A DNA stretch of 15,747 nt, from the NCBI GenBank assembly GCA_001563965.1, contig LKMS01000016.1, positions 1 through 15,747 on the forward strand, read 5' to 3'. The position numbers and the translations under genes are program-made. Under the pieces are notes generated by a model. That model made no database searches and had not been told where the DNA came from. It worked only from the letters and a program-made list of their open reading frames with translations. Positions 1-6,859 of the stretch are shown piece after piece. Origin of the DNA: Haloferacaceae archaeon PL-Br10_E2g29 (GTDB taxonomy: Archaea; Halobacteriota; Halobacteria; Halobacteriales; Haloferacaceae). Every line of letters begins with the position of its first letter. Within the stretch, counting starts at the first letter, position 1.

Positions 1-363
1 CCGGCCCTTGGCTTGTTTTCGAACAGACCCGTAGCGACGGCCGTTTAATTGACCCCGTGATCCTCGCTCAATAGTGAGTCCAACAGCGAAAAAACGCCAG
101 AAACAGCAACGCGTTAGTCACAGGGAATCGAGAGCTCAAACACGGTCTCGCTTGCACCGAACGCGGGTGCGCCACGGGCAAATCCAACGCCCAGTACGTC
201 GTGGAGCGAACCGTTATCGAGTGTTGGAGTCATAGCAACGCCCGATGGGGCGGTCGAACACAGGCTCTTGGATCACTCTTTTAATACGAACCAATTCTGC
301 ACAGGCTGCACAAATAGTTGCGTACAGCAATCTGCTCACAAAACAGTTACCGCGAGTGGCGGC
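1..363. other. Left-edge region without a convincing gene
   Basis: No ORF here has a recognisable product. The plus-strand ORF beginning at 268 is antisense to the membrane-protein gene at 364-714 and looks like a GC-bias shadow. On the minus strand there is one short ORF (114-233), listed separately, with a TATA-like TATTAAAAG around 278-286 about 50 nt upstream of its ATG. A minus-strand T-run (rc of 340-345) just past the stop of the membrane-protein gene could help terminate the fdh-like operon, but it is short and has no stem. Nothing else was recognised. Confidence 0.5.
114..233 (-). CDS. Doubtful small ORF, 39 aa
   Basis: An ATG at 233 opens a 39-codon frame ending in TAA at 114-116. 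The peptide begins MTPTLDNGSLHDVLG and ends in IPCD. It has no transmembrane segment, no Cys pair and no motif I recognise. A TATA-like element (TATTAAAAG on the minus strand, about 278-286) lies at a distance giving a leader of roughly 20 nt, which is the only support for expression. It could equally be chance or the remnant of a decayed gene. No function is proposed. Confidence 0.2.
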   Translation of the reverse strand: MTPTLDNGSLHDVLGVGFARGAPAFGASETVFELSIPCD

Positions 364-714
364 TTAGACGCCGGGCACGCCGAACGCGCCGACGCCGAGG
401 CCGAACACCGCGTTGACGAGGAACAAAATAACCAGCGCCGACAGCCAGGCGGCGATTGCGATGATTGCGGCTTTGACCCAGCCGCCGGGGTATCGCCAGT
501 TGATGACGCCAAGGTATACGACGAGTGCGACGACCGAGCCAATCACCGGGATCAACGACCCAATGAACCAACCGATAGCCCCGAGCAACGCGGTGACGAC
601 CGCATGGCTGTAGTTTTTTACGCCGACGACGGCGCTCGCGCTGATGTAGATCGCAAGCCCACCGACGAGCAGAGCGATCAGGAATGAAATGAGTGAACCG
701 ATGATTGCGACCAT
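364..714 (-). CDS. Small hydrophobic membrane protein, 116 aa
   Basis: Not assigned to a named family. The start is taken as the ATG at 714 (MVAIIGSLIS), not the upstream GTG at 795, because the extra 27 residues are charged, would overlap the preceding gene's stop, and precede a clean hydrophobic start. Predicted membrane segments are about residues 3-30, 37-53, 55-71 and 79-108, joined by short loops (KNYSH, NWRYPGGW) with almost no soluble part. It ends in TAA at 364-366. It lies 77 nt downstream of the second molybdopterin gene on the same strand. It could therefore be the last gene of the fdh-like operon or have its own promoter (weak TATA at 739-748). A role as membrane anchor for the formate dehydrogenase-like complex is possible from position alone, but no quinone- or haem-binding motif is visible. 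Confidence 0.75.
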   Translation of the reverse strand: MVAIIGSLISFLIALLVGGLAIYISASAVVGVKNYSHAVVTALLGAIGWFIGSLIPVIGSVVALVVYLGVINWRYPGGWVKAAIIAIAAWLSALVILFLVNAVFGLGVGAFGVPGV

Positions 715-738
715 ACTACTGTCGTCTACGCCACGCCG

Positions 739-748
739 TATGTAAGTA
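739..748 (-). promoter_or_regulatory. Weak TATA-like element upstream of membrane-protein gene
   Basis: The minus strand reads TACTTACATA here, centred about 29 nt upstream of the ATG at 714. That is the spacing expected for a leaderless or near-leaderless haloarchaeal transcript. The match to the usual TTTAWA box is poor and no clear BRE precedes it, so read-through from the operon may be the main source of expression. Confidence 0.25.
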
Positions 749-791
749 GGTGGTCGGCGGTGTTCGGTTTCACTGCCTGTCGCCGAGGCTC

Positions 792-2822
792 TCACGCGGA
801 GTCGTCGTTCGGTATCGAACTCGGGCCAACGGTCACTGTTGAGGACTCACCGCGGAGAAACACGTCGGCGACCGACGCGGGCAGATAGACCGTTCCGGGG
901 CGAATTCGATCGGTGACTTCGATTTCCGTTTCGCGGTCGGCCTCGCCGTTCGAAACACGAACAGTGTCGGCGTCGCTCACGCCGTACGCCGCTGCGTCGT
1001 CGGGATGAATCCGGAGCCGAGTATCGCTCGCACTCGGATCGCTCTCGATTTCGCTTGCCCGGCCGCCCACGACGAGTGTGAGTCCCTCATTGTCTTCGCG
1101 GTCGACATCGTGACTGTCACTGCCGTGGTTGATTCCGTGGCTGTCGCTGTCGACATCGTGACTCCCATTATCGACACTATGACTACCGCGGTCGACCTGT
1201 GTGGTCACCGTCGTGAACACCGCGCGACCGTCGTCCGTCCCGAATGCGTCCGCATACAGACGTTGCTCCGAAAATGGCCACTGCCGACCCGCGCCGTCGA
1301 GATCGTCGAACGAAATTCCCGCGTGAGTCGGAGCAACGCGTGTCAACTCGGCAAACACCTCGGCTGCATCATCGTATGCGAAGAAAAATTCGTCCGGAAA
1401 ACACCGCTCGCCGAGTTCACACAACACCCGCCGATCGCTCTGGGTTCCTGATGGTGGTTCGACCGTTGGCTCGGATCGCTGCACGTGTCGATCGATATTT
1501 GTGACCGTCCCCGTTTTTTCCGTTCCTGCGGCGACCGGAAACACCACCTCGGCATGTCGCGTCGTCCGGCTTGCGACGAGGTCGCAGACGATGAGGGTGT
1601 CGAGCGACCCGAGTCGCGAATCGAGCCAGTCTGGATCGCGCTTCGAGACCGCGGGGTTTTCACCGACGACGACCGCGCCGCGAACCTCCCGGCCGAACGA
1701 TTCGAGCAGTTCGCTCGCCGTTTTCCCCGGTTTGGCTGGCGGTTCGATGCCCCACTCGTCGGCCACCCGAGCGCGCGCGGCTGGATCGGTCACGGGCTGT
1801 TGGCCGGGCAGCCAGTCGGGCACACAGCCCGCGTCGGTTGCACCCTGCTCGTTGACGAGTCCACGGAGGACGTAGACGCCGGTTCCCGGTCGGCCGAGGT
1901 TACCGGTCGCCAACAGGAGGTTGAGCAGGGCGTTCGCGGCGTCGCCGTCGTCGCCCTCAATGCCGGTGCCGACGAGGGCGGCCACCCGGTCGGCGTCGGC
2001 GACGTGATCGGCAACGGTTTCGAGTGCAGCCGTGTCGACGTCGGCGATCGCCACCGCCCGTTCCCAATCGAATATGCCAACCGAGTCGGCAAACGCCTCG
2101 TAGCCTCGCGTTCGCTCCTCGACGAATTCGGTGTCGACACCGCCGGGTTTGTCGATGATCGTCGCACTCAACAGATCGAACACCAGTGCGTCGGTGCCGG
2201 GCCGTGGCGCGAGGTGGTGGCTCGCCAGTCGGGTTGTTCGGTTGCCAACCGGGTCGATATGGACCAGTGTCGCGCCCGCGTTGACCGCCGGCCGAACGAA
2301 ACTGTTGAACGCGACCGGTTGGCGTTCGGCGGGGTTCGCGCCGGCAACGAGAATCACGTCGCTGTCGAGCAGCTCCGATAGCGGATTCGTCGTCGCCGCC
2401 CAGCCGACTCGGTCGGCGAGCGCGCGCGTCATCGAGACGTGACACGCCCGTGCCCGGTTGTCGACGTTGTTGGTCCCAAGCAGTCTGGCGAGCTTTTGCA
2501 GCAGGTAGTTCTCCTCGTTCGTGCAGTGGGGCGCACCCAAAAACGCCAGCGCGTCGGGGCCATGGCTCGCTCGAACGGCCAACAGCCGGTCGACGGCGTG
2601 GTCGTACGCGGTTTCCCACGAGACACTCCGTTGGTCGTCGCCGCGCCGAACAATCGGCTGGGTGAGTCGCTCGCGGTCGCTGTCGTAGGCGGCGATGCCG
2701 CTCTGACAGAGGCTAGCGTCGGGGTTTGCGGGACCGACGACGCCGCGAGCGCGCGCATTGTCTCCGGGAGCGAGTCGACAGCCGACGCCACAGCGCGGGC
2801 AGACCGAGGAGTCGTCGCTCAC
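792..2822 (-). CDS. Divergent molybdopterin oxidoreductase, FdhA paralogue, 676 aa
   Basis: A molybdopterin-bis-MGD oxidoreductase of the DMSO-reductase superfamily, closest in layout to formate dehydrogenase. Start is GTG at 2822, 2 nt after the DUF1641 stop. The N-terminal 4Fe-4S motif is complete (C8, C11, C15, C39). The Mo-ligand position is C127-H128 within NRARACHVS. TNEENYLL (101-108), TGNLGRPGTG (306-315) and EKTGTVTNIDRHVQ (435-448) match the FDH pattern. Differences from the neighbouring FdhA: the active-site loop is RGLVNEQGATD (320-330) instead of RGQNNVQG. The C-terminal domain goes straight into LVVGGRAS without the TGR...HTGTMT cofactor segment. A His/Asp heptad repeat is inserted at 547-574. 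It is about 80 residues shorter than its neighbour. It may be a second catalytic subunit with another substrate, or a structural or regulatory paralogue. The superfamily assignment is firm; the substrate is unknown. Confidence 0.88.
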   Translation of the reverse strand: MSDDSSVCPRCGVGCRLAPGDNARARGVVGPANPDASLCQSGIAAYDSDRERLTQPIVRRGDDQRSVSWETAYDHAVDRLLAVRASHGPDALAFLGAPHCTNEENYLLQKLARLLGTNNVDNRARACHVSMTRALADRVGWAATTNPLSELLDSDVILVAGANPAERQPVAFNSFVRPAVNAGATLVHIDPVGNRTTRLASHHLAPRPGTDALVFDLLSATIIDKPGGVDTEFVEERTRGYEAFADSVGIFDWERAVAIADVDTAALETVADHVADADRVAALVGTGIEGDDGDAANALLNLLLATGNLGRPGTGVYVLRGLVNEQGATDAGCVPDWLPGQQPVTDPAARARVADEWGIEPPAKPGKTASELLESFGREVRGAVVVGENPAVSKRDPDWLDSRLGSLDTLIVCDLVASRTTRHAEVVFPVAAGTEKTGTVTNIDRHVQRSEPTVEPPSGTQSDRRVLCELGERCFPDEFFFAYDDAAEVFAELTRVAPTHAGISFDDLDGAGRQWPFSEQRLYADAFGTDDGRAVFTTVTTQVDRGSHSVDNGSHDVDSDSHGINHGSDSHDVDREDNEGLTLVVGGRASEIESDPSASDTRLRIHPDDAAAYGVSDADTVRVSNGEADRETEIEVTDRIRPGTVYLPASVADVFLRGESSTVTVGPSSIPNDDSA
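1101..1184 (-). repeat. In-frame His/Asp heptad repeat inside FdhA paralogue
   Basis: Codons 547-574 form a degenerate seven-residue repeat of the type S-H-x-V/I-D/N-x-x, with histidines at 548, 555, 562, 566 and 571. At DNA level a perfect 15-nt direct repeat (GTCGACATCGTGACT on the plus strand) occurs at 1101-1115 and 1149-1163, with a diverged copy at 1170-1184. The spacings, 48 and 21 nt, are multiples of three. The insertion lies just before the C-terminal domain. The neighbouring FdhA lacks it. Confidence 0.85.
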
Positions 2823-2824
2823 GG

Positions 2825-3448
2825 TTATTCGCGAAGCCGCCGACCGAGCGATTTGAGCACGGTCAGCGCGAAGCCGAGGCCGGCTTTTGCGTTGCGCGTC
2901 GTGAGTCCACGGAGCAATCCGAGCGGGCCGACCGGTTTCGAGCCACGACTGGCTTCGCCGACCGCGCCGAGCACCACGTTCAACCCCGCGACCGCGTCGT
3001 CGTCGATGTCGAGCGCCGAAAGCGTTTGTGCGGTCGCCATTAGCTCGTCGAGATCGCCCTCGCGCTGGAGTTCGAGCACGTCGTCGAGCATTCCCTGTTC
3101 TTCGAGTTCGACAACGACTTCGAGCGTGTTCGACAGCGACCCAGCGTGCGTGCCGACCTCACCGGCCAGTTCCGCGGCCTCGTCGGTCGTCAGCCCGTCG
3201 CCGGCGGCAACGAGGTTGCTCGCGGCGTTGGTCAACGCGGCGACCTCGTCGTCGTCGAGGCTTGCGAGCACGAGAATCGTCGTTTCGAGCGCATCCTCGA
3301 GTTCATCGCTTCGCTCGATTGCGGCGGCGATGGTTTCGCCGTGTGTCGAGACCGCCGCCTCGACCGCCGCGGTTCCCTCGCCGTTGACGCGCTTCTTGCG
3401 CGCGCCGTTGGTCGCACTTTCGGGGTACGAGTGCTGTGGGTCGGCCAT
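2825..3448 (-). CDS. DUF1641 protein, formate dehydrogenase partner, 207 aa
   Basis: The C-terminal third (GPLGLLRGLTTRNAKAG followed by an amphipathic helix ending LKSLGRRL) is the typical DUF1641 signature, preceded by the helical stretch ELEEQGMLDDVLEL. DUF1641 proteins in Bacillus (YrhD, YjgD) are encoded beside FdhA-like subunits (YrhE, YjgC) and form the small subunit of a non-canonical menaquinone-linked formate dehydrogenase. The same partnership is inferred here because the ATG at 3448 directly follows the fdhA stop (TAAATG), so translation is probably coupled. Residues 1-30 are polar and basic; the rest is predicted all-helical and acidic. No cofactor-binding Cys or His cluster is visible. 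Two nucleotides after its TAA the second molybdopterin gene begins, so one DUF1641 protein sits between two FdhA-like proteins. Confidence 0.82.
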   Translation of the reverse strand: MADPQHSYPESATNGARKKRVNGEGTAAVEAAVSTHGETIAAAIERSDELEDALETTILVLASLDDDEVAALTNAASNLVAAGDGLTTDEAAELAGEVGTHAGSLSNTLEVVVELEEQGMLDDVLELQREGDLDELMATAQTLSALDIDDDAVAGLNVVLGAVGEASRGSKPVGPLGLLRGLTTRNAKAGLGFALTVLKSLGRRLRE

Positions 3449-5719
3449 TTAGTCGTCCCCCAGCGCTTCGATGTCGCCTGTGTGATCCGGTGCAGCCATC
3501 TCCGCGGGACTGATCCGCACGGCTGACACCTTGTACTCCGGTGTTGCCGCCACGGGATCGATGTGCTCCTCGTTGGTCAGCCGGTTGACGGCGCTCTCGG
3601 CGAAGTGAATCGGGATGAACACCGTGTCGGGGCCGACCCGGTCGGTGAGCTGGGCGGGCACGACGATTTCACCGCGGCGTGACTCGACGGTCACCATATC
3701 CCCGCTTTCGATGCCGGCGGCCTCGGCCGTCTCGGGGTGGATTTCGATGAAGTCACTCGGCGTGTACTGCATGATTCCTTCCTCGCGATGGGTCATCGTC
3801 CCCGTGTGATACTGATACAGCACGCGCCCCGTTGTCAACGAAAGTGGATAGCTCTCGTCGGGCGTTTCGGCGGGTTCGCTGTAGCCGACGCCGTGCAGAT
3901 TCGCCTTCCCGTTTTCGGTGTTGAACTCCTCGGCGTACAGCCTGGGGGTTCCGGGATGGTCGTCGTCCCAACACGGCCACTGGAGGCCGCCTTCGTCCCT
4001 CACTCGCTCGTGGCTCACCCCCCCATACAGCGGCGTCAACGACTTCACCTCGCGCATGATTTCGGCGGTGTCCGCGTACGCCCAGTCGCGACCCATACGG
4101 TTGGCGAGATCCTGAAGAATCTGCCAGTCGGGCCGCGATTCGCCCTTCGGCTCCATCACCTTGTTCACCATCTGGACGGTTCGGTCGGTGTTGGTGAACG
4201 TCCCGGTTTTCTCGACGAAACTGCACGCCGGCAACACCACGTCGGCGTACTCGGCGGTCTCGGTCACGAAGAGATCCTGGACAACGAGGAAGTCGAGGTC
4301 GCGGAGAATCTCCTCGGCGTGGTTGACGCCTGGTTCCGAGAGCGCCGCATTTTCGCCGATGATGTACATCCCGCGGATGTCGTCGTCATCGGCCGCCAGA
4401 AACATCTGGGTCGTGTAGTAGCCGTACTCGCCGGAAATCTCGCAGTCCCACGCCTCCTCGAACTTCGCGCGAATTTCGTCATCAGCGATGTCCTGGTAGC
4501 CGGGAAAGTTGTCGGGCAGCGGTCCCATGTCGCCCCCGCCGCCCTGGACGTTGTTCTGGCCGCGGAACGGCGACACGCCCGTTCCTGGTCGGCCGAGGTT
4601 GCCGGTGATCGCCGCGAGATTCGCCATGGCGATCACGTTCTCGGTGCCGTGCGAATGCTCGGTGAGTCCGAGCGTCCAGCCGAACACGCAGGCGTCGCTT
4701 TCGGCGATCGTTTCGGCCGCCGAGACGATCTCCTCGTGCGGAACACCGGTGACCTCCTCGACGCGTTCGGGCGTGAACTCTTGGACCGACGCTTTGACCT
4801 CTTCGAAGCCGGTTGTTCGCTCGTCGACGAACGTCTCGTCGTAGAGGTCGTTGTTGATGATGTACCGGGTGAGTGCGTTGATCCAGACGGCGTCGTAGCC
4901 GGGTTTCACCTGGGTGTACTGGGTGGCGTACTCGGCGATCTGGATCTCACGTGGGTCGAAAACCAGCAGGTTGGCCCCGTCGCGGACGTTCTGTTTGATT
5001 CGGGTTGCGAGCACCGGATGGGCCTCGGTCGTGTTCGACCCGGTCAACAGAATGCAGTCCGCAATTTCGAGATCCTCGGTGGAGATCGAGGCCGCGCCGT
5101 AGCCGTAGGTTTTCGCGAGGCCTGCGACCGTCGAGGAGTGACACAGCCGGTTGCAGTTGTCGACGCTGTTGGTTCCGAGCACTTGGCGGGCGAACTTGCC
5201 CATCAGGTAGTTTTCTTCGTTGGTTGCCTTCGAGGAGGCGATGAGCGAGAGCGCCTCGCCGCCGTGTTCGTCGCGAATCTCGCCGAGGCCCTGCGCCACG
5301 CGGTCGAGCGCTTCCGCCCATGATGCCTCGCGGAACGCGCCGGCCTCGTCGCGAACGAGCGGTGTCGTCAGTCGGTCGTCGCTGTTGACGAAGTCGTAGC
5401 CGAACTTTCCCTTCACGCAGGTCGAAATGCCGTTGACCGGGGCGTCTTCTTCGGCCGTTGGGCGCGCCGCCAGAATCTCCTCGCCATCCGAGTAGAGGTC
5501 GAACCGACAGCCGACCGCACAGTAGCCACAGGTCGTATCGGCGACGGTCAACTCTTCGAGACGCCTGTCGCCGATCGACTGGGCGATTTCGAACAGTTTG
5601 CCCTCCGAGAGCGACTCGGCGGCGACGCCTTCGGTGACATGTTCGACGTTTTTGAGCGCCTGTTGTTTCGCCTGCTGCATGTAGCCCGCAACGCCGTCGA
5701 GGTCGTCGCTGTCGCTCAT
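3449..5719 (-). CDS. fdhA: Formate dehydrogenase-like catalytic subunit, Cys-type, 756 aa
   Basis: Molybdopterin-bis-MGD catalytic subunit predicted to oxidise formate to CO2. ATG at 5719 is preferred over GTG at 5725: GGAGGTG at 5727-5733 sits 7 nt from the ATG but only 1 nt from the GTG, and the ATG forms an ATGA overlap with the upstream stop. Residues 1-55 are a helical leader without cysteines. The 4Fe-4S site is C64, C67, C71 and C101. The Mo ligand is C193 followed by H194 (NRLCHSSTVAGL), with Cys in place of selenocysteine. FDH-specific motifs include GRPGTGVSPFRGQNNVQGG, FVEKTGTFTNTDRTVQ, and the C-terminal TGRVLYQYHTGTMTHR cofactor segment. FdhA subunits linked to NAD or quinone often carry NuoG-like N-terminal ferredoxin domains. 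Here those are on the separate upstream gene. The stop (TAA) abuts the DUF1641 start. Cytoplasmic: no twin-arginine signal is seen. Formate is the likely substrate but is not proved by sequence. Confidence 0.93.
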   Translation of the reverse strand: MSDSDDLDGVAGYMQQAKQQALKNVEHVTEGVAAESLSEGKLFEIAQSIGDRRLEELTVADTTCGYCAVGCRFDLYSDGEEILAARPTAEEDAPVNGISTCVKGKFGYDFVNSDDRLTTPLVRDEAGAFREASWAEALDRVAQGLGEIRDEHGGEALSLIASSKATNEENYLMGKFARQVLGTNSVDNCNRLCHSSTVAGLAKTYGYGAASISTEDLEIADCILLTGSNTTEAHPVLATRIKQNVRDGANLLVFDPREIQIAEYATQYTQVKPGYDAVWINALTRYIINNDLYDETFVDERTTGFEEVKASVQEFTPERVEEVTGVPHEEIVSAAETIAESDACVFGWTLGLTEHSHGTENVIAMANLAAITGNLGRPGTGVSPFRGQNNVQGGGGDMGPLPDNFPGYQDIADDEIRAKFEEAWDCEISGEYGYYTTQMFLAADDDDIRGMYIIGENAALSEPGVNHAEEILRDLDFLVVQDLFVTETAEYADVVLPACSFVEKTGTFTNTDRTVQMVNKVMEPKGESRPDWQILQDLANRMGRDWAYADTAEIMREVKSLTPLYGGVSHERVRDEGGLQWPCWDDDHPGTPRLYAEEFNTENGKANLHGVGYSEPAETPDESYPLSLTTGRVLYQYHTGTMTHREEGIMQYTPSDFIEIHPETAEAAGIESGDMVTVESRRGEIVVPAQLTDRVGPDTVFIPIHFAESAVNRLTNEEHIDPVAATPEYKVSAVRISPAEMAAPDHTGDIEALGDD

Positions 5720-6858
5720 GGCCACTCACCTCCCGTCGACTCATCCCAGATTTCATCCGCCGTCTTGTTGGTGTCGACGTCGCTGTCGTCTTCTACGCTG
5801 TCGACGTCGCTGTCGTTTCCGCCGGAATCGACGCCGACGGTGTCATGATTGCTTCCGTCGGCGCTATCGACGGCGCTTTCGCCGGCGTCGCCATCGCCGA
5901 CTGCGGTCACGATATTGAACGCGTCGCCCGCGTCGATTCCACCGGCACCCTTCGCCGTGTCGATACCGCCGTCCGTACTCGGTTGTTGCGTCGCTGTGTT
6001 TTCGGCGCGTTTCTTCGGCGTCATCGGCCCTTTCGGTTGCTTGGTGTTCTCGTAGCTTGTGCCGATGCTGTTCTTCTGGGTAAAGCCCGGAAGCGGAATC
6101 GTCGTCGCGTCCTCGATTCCCTTTTCGACCAGCGCGCCGGTCGGACAGACGGTCGCGCAGTGGCCACACGAGACACACGTCGACTCCTCCATCGTTTCGG
6201 CGTCGCTCTGAAAGCCGATCCGGGTGTCCTGGCCATGGCCCTCGATTCGCAGGACGCCTTCGACCTGGACGTCGTTGCAGGCCTCGACACAGCGGTTGCA
6301 CAGAATGCACTTGTTGCGGTCAATCTGGATGAACGGCGAAGAGTCATCGAGCGGTTCGTACTCGTCGCGGTCGTCGAGCACGCCGTAGCGCGGCTCTTCG
6401 ACCTCCTCGTCGATGGCGGCGTCCTGCAACTCACACCGGCCGTTCTTTCCACAGGTCGTACACCTGAGGTTGTGATCCGACAACACGAGATCGAGGTTGA
6501 CGTCGCGTGCCTCGGCGGCCGCCTCGGCGTCGGTTCGGACGGTCAATCCGTCTTCGGCCGGGAAGCTACACGCCGGCACAACGCCGTAGGCGTCAGTGTC
6601 GACCATGCAGGTGCGACACTCGCTGCGCGGGCCGATTCCCTCGCGGCCGTAGTGACACAGCGCGGGCACGTTGTCTGCGGGTTCGATTCGGTCGACTGCA
6701 TCGAGCAGTGTCGCGCCCGCCTCGAGATGAACCTCGATGCCGTCGACGGTCACCGCTGTCGACTCGGTCGTTCCGACCGGCGGATCGGTCGCCGTCCCGG
6801 GCGCGATCGATTCGGTCAACGGCGGTGCGTCGTCGCTCGGCTGTGGCTCTGAGCTCAT
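5716..6858 (-). CDS. NuoG-N-like iron-sulfur subunit (2Fe-2S plus three Fe-S clusters), 380 aa
   Basis: Electron-transfer subunit equivalent to the N-terminal half of NuoG, HoxU or long FdhA proteins. The start is the ATG at 6858, 1 nt after the upstream TAA and 9 nt from GGAGG (6868-6872); an upstream in-frame GTG would overlap the NuoF-like gene. A plant-type 2Fe-2S domain has ligands C68, C81, C84 and C97. The NuoG-type His-Cys3 cluster is H129, C133, C136 and C142. Two 4Fe-4S motifs follow: C184, C187, C190, C194 and C228, C231, C234, C238. After about residue 250 the protein becomes low-complexity, and residues 328-364 are an Asp/Ser/Val repeat before the end GGEWP. It probably carries electrons from FdhA to the NuoF-like subunit. 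Its stop overlaps the fdhA start by 4 nt (ATGA). The cluster assignment is strong; the acidic tail has no known role. Confidence 0.92.
   Translation of the reverse strand: MSSEPQPSDDAPPLTESIAPGTATDPPVGTTESTAVTVDGIEVHLEAGATLLDAVDRIEPADNVPALCHYGREGIGPRSECRTCMVDTDAYGVVPACSFPAEDGLTVRTDAEAAAEARDVNLDLVLSDHNLRCTTCGKNGRCELQDAAIDEEVEEPRYGVLDDRDEYEPLDDSSPFIQIDRNKCILCNRCVEACNDVQVEGVLRIEGHGQDTRIGFQSDAETMEESTCVSCGHCATVCPTGALVEKGIEDATTIPLPGFTQKNSIGTSYENTKQPKGPMTPKKRAENTATQQPSTDGGIDTAKGAGGIDAGDAFNIVTAVGDGDAGESAVDSADGSNHDTVGVDSGGNDSDVDSVEDDSDVDTNKTADEIWDESTGGEWP
5727..5733 (-). promoter_or_regulatory. Shine-Dalgarno site that sets the fdhA start
   Basis: The minus strand reads GGAGGTG, ending 7 nt before the ATG at 5719. 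The overlapping GTG at 5725 is too close to be used with this site. The element lies inside the last codons of the ferredoxin-subunit gene, consistent with translational coupling. Confidence 0.7.
5767..5877 (-). repeat. Asp/Ser repeat tail of the iron-sulfur subunit
   Basis: Codons 328-364 are dominated by D-S-D-V-D-type units. An 18-nt perfect direct repeat (TGTCGACGTCGCTGTCGT on the plus strand) lies at 5772-5789 and 5799-5816, 27 nt or nine codons apart. The repeat is in frame, lies outside the Fe-S domains, and looks like replication-slippage expansion. Confidence 0.8.
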
Positions 6859-6859
6859 G

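Noticed and set aside
1101..1200. CRISPR-like or tandem noncoding repeat
   Set aside because: The repeats are short, in frame, and lie inside a coding gene with no uniform spacers.
1485..3452. Plus-strand ORFs of 298 and 337 codons over the FdhA paralogue and DUF1641 genes
   Set aside because: Both cross genes with clear homology on the minus strand; one spans a gene junction. No motifs were seen.
3737..5323. 528-codon plus-strand ORF antisense to fdhA
   Set aside because: It lies wholly inside a gene with clear motifs. Long antisense frames are expected in GC-rich DNA with strong third-position bias, and its translation has no recognisable domain.
5723..5725. GTG start for fdhA
   Set aside because: Only 1 nt separates it from the Shine-Dalgarno site; the ATG six nucleotides later has 7 nt spacing and the ATGA overlap.
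5845..6852. 335-codon plus-strand ORF antisense to the iron-sulfur subunit gene
   Set aside because: The opposite strand has all the Cys motifs in place; this frame is a mirror of codon bias.
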